Part shown: piece by piece, positions 1-8,886 of the stretch
How positions within the stretch are numbered: the stretch's first letter is position 1
Layout: each line of letters begins with the position of its first letter
Notes under the pieces: generated by a model
Told to the model about the DNA's origin: nothing
The model's database searches: none
The model's input: the letters and a program-made list of their open reading frames with translations, nothing else
Position numbers and translations under genes: made by a program
Assembly: GCA_963700475.1 (NCBI GenBank)
Contig: CAVOXR010000005.1
Coordinates: 248,001 to 312,000 of the forward strand
DNA: 64,000 nt
From: Prado023 sp963700475
Lineage (GTDB): Bacteria; Actinomycetota; Actinomycetes; S36-B12; CAIYMF01
Direction of reading: 5' to 3'

Positions 1-2
1 AC

Positions 3-695
3 ATTGCCGATGCCCGTCGCTATCGCGGATACCGCTCGGACGTGACCCTGGACATCCGCCAGCTCGAGGTGGCCCTGCGCCGGCTGCGCGCCTTCGTCCG
101 CGACGGCGCGGCCGACGAGCTCGACATCTCGGCCACCATCGACGCGACGGCCCGCAACGCCGGTGAGATCGAGGTCGTCACCCGCCCGCCGAGCCGGCCC
201 AACACCCACGTGATCCTGATGATCGACGTGGGCGGGTCGATGTACCCGTACACCGAGCTCATGTCGCAGCTGTTCAGCGCGACGAAGAAGGCCACCCACT
301 TCAAGGAGCTGCGGACCTACTACTTCCACAACTGCGTCTACGGCGAGGTCTACGGCACGACCGCCTTCGCCGAGCCGACGCCCGTGGCCGACCTCATGCG
401 CCAGTGCGCCTCGCACTACAAGCTGATCATGGTCGGCGACGCCTCGATGGCCCCCTACGAGCTTCACATGGGTGGGCACTGGTCCGCGGGCGGGCCCGAC
501 GCCATCTCCGGTCTGGGGTGGCTGCGGATCCTGCGCGACCACTTCACCGACGCCGTGTGGCTCAACCCCGAGCCGGGCCAGAGCTGGCGAGGGACGACGA
601 TCGAGGACATCGGTGAGGTCATCCCGATGTTCCCGCTGACCGTCGACGGTCTCACCGAGGGGATGGCCCTGCTCAACCGCGGCGTGCGGCGCTGA
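3..695 (+). CDS. VWA domain protein, COG3825 type (5' end outside window)
   Basis: This is the C-terminal part of a von Willebrand factor A protein. The frame is already open at base 3, and the first residues (RRYRGYRSDVTLDIRQLEVA) belong to the family, so the GTG at 42 is an internal valine and not the start. The MIDAS-like motif DVGGSM follows a strand of hydrophobic residues (HVILMID). YYFHNCVYGEVYGTT and the late aspartate in IMVGDASM fit the uncharacterised VWA family that usually pairs with a MoxR-type AAA ATPase. That partner would be expected upstream, beyond the window. The metal-site serine pattern is DxGGS rather than the classic DxSxS, which is normal for this family. Family assignment is firm; the cellular role is not known. 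Confidence 0.8.
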   Translation: MADARRYRGYRSDVTLDIRQLEVALRRLRAFVRDGAADELDISATIDATARNAGEIEVVTRPPSRPNTHVILMIDVGGSMYPYTELMSQLFSATKKATHFKELRTYYFHNCVYGEVYGTTAFAEPTPVADLMRQCASHYKLIMVGDASMAPYELHMGGHWSAGGPDAISGLGWLRILRDHFTDAVWLNPEPGQSWRGTTIEDIGEVIPMFPLTVDGLTEGMALLNRGVRR

Positions 696-1622
696 CCAGG
701 TCGTCCAGGCGTCCGGCCCGCGCCAGCTCGCGGACGTAGGTGTGCGTGGCCTGCGCCACGGGTGCCCGCCGCGACAGGCGCATCGTGCTCGTCCCCATCA
801 CCTCGCGCAGCCGGGCGTCGGGCTGGACCACGATCACCGGGGTACCGGATCTGCGCACCTGCTCCGCCTCGCGGTCGAGCCGCCGCCGGACCGGCATCCG
901 CAGCAGCGTCCCCCGCTCGGCGGCGAGTGGGTCGGCTGTCGACATCGGTGCGGAGACCACGACGAGGTCCAGGCCGAGTCCGGCCACCAGGTCGAGGTTG
1001 TGGATCGACCACATCCCCCCGTCCACGTGCCTGTGCCCGTCGATGACCACCGGGGTGAAGTACCCGGGGATGGCGCAGGACGCGGTCACCGCGTCGCGCA
1101 CTGACGCGTCGGCGTCACGGCCGAACACGACCCGGACGCCATCGTCGAGGCGGACGGTGCAGATCCAGGTCGGCTGTTCGGGCCATTCCTCGAAGAGGTC
1201 GCCGATCCAGCTCACGCCGGCGTCCACAGCCAGGTTCCCCTCCGGGAGCAGGGCTGCGGCGGCGATGCCCGGTCGGTAGCGCCACGGGCGTCGCGCGATC
1301 GAGGGCAGCAGGCCAGGGGCCGCCGGGCGGCGGGGTGGACGGTCGTGGCGATGCGGTTGGCGCAAGGGGCCGAGGCTGCCGAGCACCCGCTCGCCCTCGG
1401 CGGACATGGGCTGACCGGCCATGCGCGCGACGAAGTCGGCCGGGGCAGCCCGGCGCGCAACAGCGCAGCGGAGGTGGATCCCGCTGACGTCCCGACGATC
1501 ACCTCCGCCCCGCGTGCGTCCCAGTCGGCGAACTCGGCGAGGCCGGCGACGAGGCCCGCGTGGAACGCGGTCCCGGTCAGGCCGCCGCCACCGAGAACCA
1601 GGCCGATGCGCGGTGCGGTCAT
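673..1622 (-). CDS. Patatin-like phospholipase family protein (frameshifted)
   Basis: A predicted serine acyl hydrolase with the three patatin landmarks: the oxyanion loop LGGGGLTGTAFHAG near the N-terminus, the nucleophile elbow GTSAG, and the aspartate motif HVDGGMW. The first ~60 residues read from the ATG at 1622, and the rest (from PADFVARMAGQ onward) lies in another frame. The switch is near 1447 in a CCCCGG run, and the span is one base short of a multiple of three, so one missing C would restore LLRAGLPPADF. The gene starts 3 bp after the end of the ABC transporter gene at 1626 and is probably co-transcribed with it. It also overlaps the 3' end of the VWA gene on the other strand by 23 bp. 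The substrate is unknown. Confidence 0.8.
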
Positions 1623-1625
1623 GGC

Positions 1626-3713
1626 TCAGCCTCTTGCCGGAAGGACTTCGCGCAGCTTCAACCGCCGACCGGTGATCACCAGCGCGCGACGGTACACACT
1701 CGAGCCGAACCACCCGAGGAGCACTGCGGCGCCGATGGCCAGCAGCATGCTGAGCATCAACTGCCATTCGGGCACCGTGCCTGACGACCACCTGATCGGC
1801 ATGGCCATCGGCGAGGTGAGCGGGAACATCGACAGGGCGATGCTCAGGGCCGACCCCGGATCCTGCTGCACGACGATGACTGCCCCGAGGTAGGCCAGGA
1901 CCAGGACAGTGGTGACCGGCATGATGGCCGATCCGACCTCGGTCACCTTGTCCACCAGCGCCGCGGCGGCCGCGAACAGGAACGCGTACATCAGGAAGCC
2001 GAGGACGAACCACGCCACCCCGAACACGATGTCCCCTGCTGCCACGGCGGGCAGGTCCAGGCCGTCGGTGATGGTGATGGCCGCCAGGATCGGCACCGCC
2101 AGGACCATCAGCTGGGCGAGGGTCTGCAGACCGATGCCCACCACGTTGCCGACGAGGATCTGGCTGGGACGCAGGACGGCCAGGAGCACCTCGGCGATCC
2201 GCGTGGACTTCTCCACGCCGACGTTCATCGCGATGCTGTTCCCGCTGAACATGATCGCCATGTAGAGCACGATCCCGACGACGAACCCCACGGCCGCGCG
2301 GCCCTCGTCCTGCACCGGACCCACCTCGACCTGCGTGGGCGGGGCCACGGAGGACACCTCGGTGACCTGCTCCGGAGTCAGGCCCGCTGCCAGCAGCTTG
2401 GCGGCGCTCTCCTCGGCGACGACCGCCTGCGCGACGAGCACGGGAAAGGCACCGGGGGCGTCGGTGCGCACGTACATGGTCTGCTCGGCGAGCCCGACGG
2501 TCGCGTCCCCCTCGCGGACGGCTGACTCGACGGCCGGGGCGTCGGCCACAGGCAGGTACTCGACACCGAAGTCGGCCGCCTCGCCTGCAGCGCTGAGCTG
2601 CGCCTGGATGGATGCGGACGCCTCACCGACGGTGGCCAGGGTGTAGGTCGGCTCGTCGCCGGACAGCATCCGGGGCACGAACACCACGGCAAGTCCCACC
2701 AGGAGCAGGATCAGCGTGGTGATCCGGACCGTCCGGGAGCGCAGCCCATCGGACAGGCTCCGGGCGGCGACCAGCCGCGTGCCCTCCCACCAGCCCGAAC
2801 CCGGCATCAGCGCCACCTCCACCATCTCACCGGCAGCGACCATGAACAGCTGCGAGAGCGTCGGCAGCTCCAGGCCGAAGTCCGAGACATGCCCGGCCGA
2901 GCGGGCAGCGTCCAGCACCTCCAGCGGATCCGACCCGGGGGGCAGGTCGAGGCGGAGGTCATCGGCGCGGTCCTCGACGACGCTCACCTGGGGGAACGCC
3001 GCGAGCCAGCGCCGATCCCCGTCCGCGATCGTCAGGCGCAGCTGCCGGCGCCCGGAGGACGCCCGCAGGTCGGCGACCCGCCCCTCCAGCACCGTGCGCC
3101 CCTCGTTGAGCATCACGATCGACTCGCAGAGGTCCTGGACGAGGTCGAGCTGGTGGCTGGAGAACAGCACGGTGCGACCGGCATGGACCCGTTCGGTCAG
3201 GGTGGTGCTCAACTCGGCCACCGCGACCGGGTCGAGGCCGGCGAACGGCTCGTCGAGCACGATCACCTCAGGGTCGTGCACCAGGGCCGCGGCCAGCTGC
3301 AGCCGCTGCTGCATGCCGCCGGACAACTTGTCCGGCCGATCCGACCACCGGTCACCAAGCCCCAGCTCGTCGAGGAGGCTTCGGGCCGATCGGGTGGCCT
3401 CCGCACGGTCAACCCCGTGCAGGCGGGCGAGGTAGACCAGCTGTTCCCCCGCGGGCATCGCGGGGTAGAGGCCCCGCTCCTGGGGCATGTATCCCCAGCG
3501 GCGGCGATCGGCGGTGGTCACCGGATGGCCCGCCCACCGCGTCTGTCCCGCATCGGGATCGATGACCCCGAACATGATCCGCATGAGCGTGGTCTTGCCG
3601 GCGCCATTGGGTCCGAGGAGCCCCATGAGCACCCCGGACGGGACGTCGAAGGTCACGTCGTCGAGGACCGGCCGCTCGGCGAAGGCATGCGACACCTCGC
3701 GCACCTGGAGCAC
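1626..3713 (-). CDS. NatAB-like ABC transporter, ATPase and permease in one frame
   Basis: The 695-residue product joins an ABC ATPase to an ABC-2 permease. Residues 1-300 carry Walker A GPNGAGKT (34-41), signature LSGGMQQ, Walker B VIVLDEP and H-loop SSHQ. From about 303 on, the sequence resembles NatB-type sodium-efflux permeases: one early membrane segment, a long extracytoplasmic stretch, then about five membrane segments. An ATG at 2807 overlaps a TGA in another frame as TGATG, the classic junction of two separate genes. The one-piece reading may therefore be a real fusion or the result of an indel near the ATPase C-terminus. The GTG start at 3713 has no Shine-Dalgarno but has TAGGCT at 3725-3720, six bases upstream, so it is probably leaderless. 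The exported substrate is not shown by the sequence. Confidence 0.8.
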   Translation of the reverse strand: MLQVREVSHAFAERPVLDDVTFDVPSGVLMGLLGPNGAGKTTLMRIMFGVIDPDAGQTRWAGHPVTTADRRRWGYMPQERGLYPAMPAGEQLVYLARLHGVDRAEATRSARSLLDELGLGDRWSDRPDKLSGGMQQRLQLAAALVHDPEVIVLDEPFAGLDPVAVAELSTTLTERVHAGRTVLFSSHQLDLVQDLCESIVMLNEGRTVLEGRVADLRASSGRRQLRLTIADGDRRWLAAFPQVSVVEDRADDLRLDLPPGSDPLEVLDAARSAGHVSDFGLELPTLSQLFMVAAGEMVEVALMPGSGWWEGTRLVAARSLSDGLRSRTVRITTLILLLVGLAVVFVPRMLSGDEPTYTLATVGEASASIQAQLSAAGEAADFGVEYLPVADAPAVESAVREGDATVGLAEQTMYVRTDAPGAFPVLVAQAVVAEESAAKLLAAGLTPEQVTEVSSVAPPTQVEVGPVQDEGRAAVGFVVGIVLYMAIMFSGNSIAMNVGVEKSTRIAEVLLAVLRPSQILVGNVVGIGLQTLAQLMVLAVPILAAITITDGLDLPAVAAGDIVFGVAWFVLGFLMYAFLFAAAAALVDKVTEVGSAIMPVTTVLVLAYLGAVIVVQQDPGSALSIALSMFPLTSPMAMPIRWSSGTVPEWQLMLSMLLAIGAAVLLGWFGSSVYRRALVITGRRLKLREVLPARG

Positions 3714-3809
3714 ACCACCAGCCTACCCAGTTGTCGGGGACGTCTTCCCGCGCGCCGGCCATGCGGCTACAGTGGTGAGCGCCACATCGAGCCAGGACGG
3801 AGGGACGCC

Positions 3810-3851
3810 ATGACGGTACTCGCGCATGACCCTGCCCTCCCGACTCCCTGA
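3810..3851 (+). CDS. Short leader ORF upstream of rsgA (13 residues)
   Basis: An ATG at 3810 follows the purine-rich GGACGGAGGGAC, a better ribosome-binding site than rsgA itself has, and encodes MTVLAHDPALPTP before TGA. A -10-like TACAGT lies at 3768-3773, so a transcript would start near 3780 and include it. A strong hairpin (3874-3894) separates it from rsgA. The arrangement resembles a translated leader. There is no homology evidence and the peptide may be chance. Confidence 0.35.
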   Translation: MTVLAHDPALPTP

Positions 3852-3873
3852 CCACCTGCGACTGCCTGCCGAC

Positions 3874-3894
3874 ATCGGCGGCCGCGCCGCCGAT
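3874..3894 (+). promoter_or_regulatory. Perfect hairpin in the rsgA leader
   Basis: ATCGGCGGC (3874-3882) pairs fully with GCCGCCGAT (3886-3894) across a three-base loop. The stem ends 14 bases before the rsgA ATG, where it would influence initiation, and starts 22 bases after the stop of the leader ORF. No U-run follows, so it is not a typical intrinsic terminator. A role in translational control of rsgA is inference. Confidence 0.45.
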
Positions 3895-3908
3895 CCCGGC
3901 GGATCTCG

Positions 3909-4997
3909 ATGAGGAATCCCGCGTTGTCCCACACGCCCTGCACCGACCTTGAACCCTACGGATGGACCACTGCCCGCATCGGGCAGCTGCCCACCGGAAC
4001 CCAACCCGCCCGCGTCGTCCGGTACGACGGGGCATCCCTGCTCGCAGCGACCACGACCGGGCTGCGTGCGCTGCGCGTCCCACCAGGAGTCGACCCGCCT
4101 CCCACGGTCGGCGACTGGCTGGCCATCAGCCGCCCATCCGAGGCTGACCCGGACGACGCGCGTCTTCTGCGTGTCCTGGAGCGCACGTCGCTGCTGCGCC
4201 GGATGACCGCGGACGGCACCGGGTCCCAGGCCCTGGCCGCGAACGTCGACATGGTGCTGATCACCTGCGGCCTGGATCGCCCCGTCCGGGCCGGCCGGAT
4301 CCACCGGGCAGCCGCCCAGGCGTGGGACGCCGACGCCCACCCCGTCCTCCTGCTGACCAAGGCCGGAGCCCCCGGCGCCGCCGAAGTGGACCTGCCCCGG
4401 CTCGAGCTCGAGCACCCGGGAATGCACGTCCTCGTGACGTCCTCGCAGGAGGGCATCGGGCTCGACGACCTCCGGGCGCTCGTGGCCGGCCGCACGGCCG
4501 TGCTCGTGGGGGAGTCGGGGGCGGGCAAGTCCACGCTCATCAACGCCCTGCTCGGTCGGGACGAGGTCGCCACCGGTGCTGTTCGGGAGGGCGACGCCAA
4601 GGGTCGGCACACGACGACGTCCCGGCAGCTGCACGTGCTTCCCGGGCCCGGGGGTGGGGTCGTCATCGACACCCCGGGGATCCGCTCCCTCGGGCTCTTC
4701 GCCAGCAGCGGGTCGGTTGATGCGGCGTTCGCCGACATCCAGGAGTTGGCGGCGGAGTGCCGATTCAGTGACTGTCGGCACGACACCGAGCCCGGGTGCG
4801 CCGTGCTCGAGGCACGCGACTCCGGTGAGCTCGGCCAGGGGCGGTATGACTCCTGGCGCAGGCTCCAGAAGGAGGTCGCGAGTGCGGCGATGCGCTCGTC
4901 ACCCCACGAGCTGCGCAAGCACGGCAGGAGGTTCGGGCGGGCGGCCAAGGAGGGTGCTGCGATGAAGCAGCGGTCGGGGGAGAGGCGGTCGCCGTGA
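3909..4997 (+). CDS. rsgA: Ribosome small-subunit-dependent GTPase RsgA
   Basis: A circularly permuted GTPase that acts in late 30S maturation. After an N-terminal OB-like region (PYGW...PARVV) the G motifs come in permuted order: G4-like LLTKAG, then Walker A/G1 GESGAGKST near residue 200, then G3 DTPG. The C-terminal zinc knuckle is seen as CRFSDCRHDTEPGC. The length of 362 is normal for the actinobacterial subtype. The usual G4 aspartate is alanine-glycine here (TKAG), which is worth noting. No good Shine-Dalgarno precedes the ATG. The hairpin and the small ORF upstream may govern its translation. Confidence 0.93.
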   Translation: MRNPALSHTPCTDLEPYGWTTARIGQLPTGTQPARVVRYDGASLLAATTTGLRALRVPPGVDPPPTVGDWLAISRPSEADPDDARLLRVLERTSLLRRMTADGTGSQALAANVDMVLITCGLDRPVRAGRIHRAAAQAWDADAHPVLLLTKAGAPGAAEVDLPRLELEHPGMHVLVTSSQEGIGLDDLRALVAGRTAVLVGESGAGKSTLINALLGRDEVATGAVREGDAKGRHTTTSRQLHVLPGPGGGVVIDTPGIRSLGLFASSGSVDAAFADIQELAAECRFSDCRHDTEPGCAVLEARDSGELGQGRYDSWRRLQKEVASAAMRSSPHELRKHGRRFGRAAKEGAAMKQRSGERRSP

Positions 4998-5066
4998 GGA
5001 CGGGCACGGCCACGCGGGCGTCCCTATCCGGGAGGGACCGGTGGCAGGTCAGGCCAGCTGCGACGG

Positions 5067-5210
5067 TCAACGGGTGCCGAGCGGCGGGTACCAGCCCTCA
5101 ACCGGGTGGGCCTTCTCGCTGCGGTCGTCACTGGTGTCGGTGCCGAGCCACGGCGCCACGGCGCACATCACAAGCAGGAAGAGGAAGAGGACAACGATCA
5201 CGAGGATCAC
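5067..5210 (-). CDS. Small single-pass membrane protein (47 residues)
   Basis: A short reading frame with a strong N-terminal membrane segment (VILVIVVLFLFLLVM), then a polar tail (DTSDDRSEKAHPVEGWYPP) ending at the TGA at 5069-5067. The tail, with its acidic patch and W-[YF]-P-P ending, resembles small uncharacterised actinobacterial proteins. The start is uncertain: GTG at 5210, or in-frame GTG at 5201, which is preceded by AAGGTGATC, close to the anti-Shine-Dalgarno complement. It is divergent from the LysR gene at 5321. Function is unknown. Confidence 0.6.
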   Translation of the reverse strand: MILVIVVLFLFLLVMCAVAPWLGTDTSDDRSEKAHPVEGWYPPLGTR

Positions 5211-5320
5211 CTTCGTAGTTGCGGGCGGTGTGCTTTGCGGACATAACGGTACGCCGACAATCGTTCGCAGTCCAGCGACTATTGCTTAGGTATCGTTCAG
5301 TGTTCCTGTAGAGTTGGCCC

Positions 5321-6235
5321 ATGTTGAGCACGCGCTTGCTGGTGGTCCACCGGACGGTGGTCGAGGAGGGCTCGCTGACACAGGCGGCTGCAGTCCTGGG
5401 GTACACGGTGTCGGCGGTGAGCCAGCAGCTGGCCCAGCTGGAGGCGCAGGCCGGCTCGGTGCTGTTCGAGAAGGCGGGACGCGGGGTCCGCCCCACCGCG
5501 GCCGGGCAGCTGCTCGCCGATCATGCGGGCCGGGTGCTCCATGAGATCGAGGAGGCTGAGAACGCCCTCGCCGACCTGCGCGAGGGGCGTGTCGGGCGCA
5601 TCCGGGTTGTCGCATTCCCCTCGGCTGGCGAGTCGCTGCTCCCGGAGGCGATCGCGACGCTGCGCGAGGTCATGCCCGGCGTGAAGGTCCGACCCAGCGT
5701 GGACGAGACCGCGGCGGCCATACGCCGACTGCGTGCCGGTGAGGTCGAGCTGGTGGTCGTTGTCGAGCCGTTCGCGCGCGGCGCACAGCCCGACGACGAC
5801 CTGCACCGCTGGCACCTGCTCGACGACGAGTACCGGCTCCTGCTCCCCAGCACCCATCCGTTGGCCCGCCGCCGCGTCGTGAACCTGGAGGACCTGTCCG
5901 AGGCGGACTGGATCGTCACGACCGGGCCCGACGACTACGTGCAGCGGACAACCGTGGCGATCTGCCGGCGCGCCGGGTTCACCCCGAAGGTGATCGCCGA
6001 GAGCGATGAGTTCCCAGTCACGCAGGGCTATGTGGCGGCAGGGATGGGGGTGTCGCTTGTGCCGCTGCTGGCGCTGGGCGCCCTGCGCCACGGGGTCGCC
6101 GTCCGCCGGCTCGGCCCCGCCCCGACCCCGCGGCACATCTGGCTCGCCACCCGTCCCGCGCTTCGCGAGCAGCCGACCGTCGTTCGGATGGCCGACGCCC
6201 TGCGCCTGGCGGCCGCGAACGCCAACAAGCACTGA
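5321..6235 (+). CDS. LysR-family transcriptional regulator
   Basis: The 304-residue product has the LysR layout: an N-terminal winged helix-turn-helix (GSLTQAAAVLGYTVSAVSQQ, about residues 19-38) and a two-lobed effector domain from about residue 90. TAGAGT at 5309-5314, six bases before the ATG, with no Shine-Dalgarno, suggests a leaderless mRNA. The gene faces away from the small membrane protein at 5210. Adjacent divergent genes are common LysR targets, but that protein is so small that a target elsewhere is just as likely. The inducer is not predictable. Confidence 0.9.
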   Translation: MLSTRLLVVHRTVVEEGSLTQAAAVLGYTVSAVSQQLAQLEAQAGSVLFEKAGRGVRPTAAGQLLADHAGRVLHEIEEAENALADLREGRVGRIRVVAFPSAGESLLPEAIATLREVMPGVKVRPSVDETAAAIRRLRAGEVELVVVVEPFARGAQPDDDLHRWHLLDDEYRLLLPSTHPLARRRVVNLEDLSEADWIVTTGPDDYVQRTTVAICRRAGFTPKVIAESDEFPVTQGYVAAGMGVSLVPLLALGALRHGVAVRRLGPAPTPRHIWLATRPALREQPTVVRMADALRLAAANANKH

Positions 6236-6288
6236 GTGGTGCGACGATCCATGCGCGCGATCCGGGCCGAACATGGGAGGGTCAGGGC

Positions 6289-8886
6289 GTGACCCCCGAC
6301 GGAACGCTGCTCGAGCCGGGGAGGGCCGCTCCGTCCGGTGGGTCGTTGATCGACCTGCTCGCAGCCCACGCCCCGTCTGGGCAGGCAGGAACAGGCGGCG
6401 GACCCAGTCCCGAGGACCTGCTCGAGGAGTTCGCCCTCTGGGCGGCCGAGAACGGGCTCACCCTGTACCCCGCGCAGGAGGACGCCCTGCTCGAGCTGGC
6501 CTCCGGCTCGCACGTGATCCTGTCCACGCCCACCGGGTCGGGCAAGAGCCTCGTGGCCATCGGCGCGATGTTCTTCGCGCTGGCCCAGGGTCGGCGCACC
6601 TACTACACGGCCCCCATCAAGGCCCTGGTCTCGGAGAAGTTCTTCGACCTGTGCGACCTGCTCGGGCCGGAGCGGGTCGGGATGATCACCGGGGACGCGG
6701 CCGTGAACCCCGAGGCGCCGGTCATCTGCGCCACCGCCGAGATCCTGGCCAACGTCGCACTGCGACAGGGGACGGCCGTCGATGTGGGCGTGGTCTGCAT
6801 GGACGAGTTCCACTACTACGGCGACCGGGACCGCGGCTGGGCCTGGCAGATCCCGCTCATCGAGCTGACGAACGCCCAGTTCCTGCTCATGTCCGCGACC
6901 CTGGGCGACATGCGCCGGATCCGCGACGACCTCACGCGCCGAACCGGCCAGCCCGCCGCGATCGTTGCGGGGGGCGAGCGGCCCGTTCCCTTGACCTACT
7001 CGTACGCCCTGACACCCATCCACGAGACGATCGAGGCACTCCTGGAGGCCGATCGCGCGCCCATCTACGTCGTGCACCCCACCCAGGCCCTCGCGCTGGA
7101 GCGAGCCCAGGCGTTGATGAGCCTCAACGTGTGCACCCGCGCAGAGAAGGACGCGATCGCCGACGCGATCGGGGACTTCCGGTTCACCGCCGGGTTCGGC
7201 CGCACGCTGACCCGGCTCGTGCGCCACGGGATCGGCGTGCACCACGCGGGGATGCTGCCCCGCTACCGACGGCTCGTGGAGCAGCTGACCAGATCGGGCC
7301 TGCTCAAGGTCGTGTGCGGGACCGACACCCTCGGCGTGGGCATCAACGTCCCCATCCGGACGGTGCTGATCACCTCCCTGTCCAAGTACGACGGGCGGCG
7401 GACCCGGCTGCTGCGGGCCCGCGAGTTCCACCAGATCGCCGGGCGTGCGGGGCGTGCCGGGTTCGATGTCGACGGCACGGTCGTGGTCCAAGCACCGGAG
7501 CACGAGATCGAGAACCAGAGGCTGGTTGCCAAGGCCGGTGACGACCCCAAGAAGCTGCGCAGGATCGTGCGCAAGAAGCCGCCGGACGGGGCTCCGACGT
7601 GGAGCCGGGCGACCTTCGACCGCCTCGTGGCAGCGGAGCCCGAGCCCCTGCGATCCCGGTTCGACGTGACCCACGCGATGCTGCTCAACGTCGCCCACCG
7701 CCCCGGCGATGCGTCGGCTGCCCTGACCCACCTGCTGACCGACAACGACGAGGAGCCCGCCGCGCGCGAGGCACTCGTCGAGCGTGCCGCGGCGATGCGC
7801 GAGTCGCTGCTTGCGGCCGGGGTCCTGGAAGTGATCGACCCGCCGGACGCCGACGGCCGGACGGTGCGCATCGTCGACGAGCTGCAGGTCGACTTCGCCC
7901 TCAACCAGCCCCTGTCGACGTTCGCCCTGGCTGCGATCGAGCTGCTCGACAGGGAGTCGGAGACCTACGCGCTCGACGTGCTCTCGGTGCTGGAGTCGAC
8001 CCTCGAGGATCCCCGGCAGGTGCTGTTCGCCCAGCAGTTCCGTGCGCGTGGTGAGGCCGTGGCCGCAATGAAGGCCGAGGGGATCGAGTACGAGGAGCGG
8101 ATGGAGCTGCTCGAGGAGGTCACCTGGCCCAAGCCCCTGACCGACCTCCTCGAGGCGGCCTACGAGATCTACGCCGAGGGTCACCCGTGGGTCACCGAGT
8201 ACCCGTTGCGGCCCAAGTCGGTGGCCCGCGAGCTGTCCGAGCTGGCCATGACGTTCGTTGAGTACGTCGGCTACCACAAGCTCGCTGCCTCGGAGGGCTT
8301 GGTCCTGCGGTACCTCGCCGATGCCTACAAGGCGCTCAAGCGAACGGTCCCCGACGAGGCCCGCACGGAAGAGCTGGCGGACCTCACCGAGTGGCTCGGG
8401 GAGCTCGTGCGCCAGGTCGACTCGAGCCTGCTTGATGAGTGGGAGCGGCTGCTGCACCCCGAGGATGCGGACATGGCCGCCGTCGGTCGGCGCAGCGTCG
8501 ATGCGGGCCCGCCCCCGGTCACGGCGAACGTCCGGGCCTTCCGGGTGCTGGTGCGCAACGCCCTGTTCCGTCGGGTCGAGCTGGCGGCGCTGCGCCGCTG
8601 GGAGGACCTCGGAGAGCTCGACGCCGAGGCCGGCTGGGACGCCGACCGGTGGCGCGCCGCCATGCAGGAGTACTACGCCCAGCACGAGTACCTGGGCACC
8701 GGACCGTCGTCGCGTGGGCCGCTGCTCCTGCAGATCGAGGAGCAGCCCGGCAAGTGGACGGTGCGCCAGGTGTTCGACGACCCGGACACCGACCACGACT
8801 GGGGCATCAGCGCGGAGGTCGACCTCGCAGCCAGCGACGCCGAGGGAACGGCAGTCGTGCGGGTGACGTCGGTGGACTGCTACTGA
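6289..8886 (+). CDS. DEAD/DEAH-box helicase with DUF3516 domain
   Basis: A large superfamily-2 helicase of 865 residues, Ski2/HelY-like. Motif I is TPTGSGKS (about residue 80), the DEAH-equivalent is DEFH (about 171), motif III is SAT (about 201), and motif VI is QIAGRAGRAG (about 383). The C-terminal half matches the DUF3516 extension found almost only in Actinobacteria. Start at GTG 6289 after GGGAGGGTCAGG. Substrate (RNA or DNA) is not known for this family. Its 3' end overlaps the convergent idi gene by 7 bp. Confidence 0.88.
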   Translation: MTPDGTLLEPGRAAPSGGSLIDLLAAHAPSGQAGTGGGPSPEDLLEEFALWAAENGLTLYPAQEDALLELASGSHVILSTPTGSGKSLVAIGAMFFALAQGRRTYYTAPIKALVSEKFFDLCDLLGPERVGMITGDAAVNPEAPVICATAEILANVALRQGTAVDVGVVCMDEFHYYGDRDRGWAWQIPLIELTNAQFLLMSATLGDMRRIRDDLTRRTGQPAAIVAGGERPVPLTYSYALTPIHETIEALLEADRAPIYVVHPTQALALERAQALMSLNVCTRAEKDAIADAIGDFRFTAGFGRTLTRLVRHGIGVHHAGMLPRYRRLVEQLTRSGLLKVVCGTDTLGVGINVPIRTVLITSLSKYDGRRTRLLRAREFHQIAGRAGRAGFDVDGTVVVQAPEHEIENQRLVAKAGDDPKKLRRIVRKKPPDGAPTWSRATFDRLVAAEPEPLRSRFDVTHAMLLNVAHRPGDASAALTHLLTDNDEEPAAREALVERAAAMRESLLAAGVLEVIDPPDADGRTVRIVDELQVDFALNQPLSTFALAAIELLDRESETYALDVLSVLESTLEDPRQVLFAQQFRARGEAVAAMKAEGIEYEERMELLEEVTWPKPLTDLLEAAYEIYAEGHPWVTEYPLRPKSVARELSELAMTFVEYVGYHKLAASEGLVLRYLADAYKALKRTVPDEARTEELADLTEWLGELVRQVDSSLLDEWERLLHPEDADMAAVGRRSVDAGPPPVTANVRAFRVLVRNALFRRVELAALRRWEDLGELDAEAGWDADRWRAAMQEYYAQHEYLGTGPSSRGPLLLQIEEQPGKWTVRQVFDDPDTDHDWGISAEVDLAASDAEGTAVVRVTSVDCY

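Noticed and set aside
6028..8796. A 922-codon open frame opposite the DUF3516 helicase gene
   Set aside because: It is the antisense shadow of a GC-rich gene: codon bias and motifs belong to the plus-strand helicase, and the product is low-complexity Arg/Gly/His/Leu.
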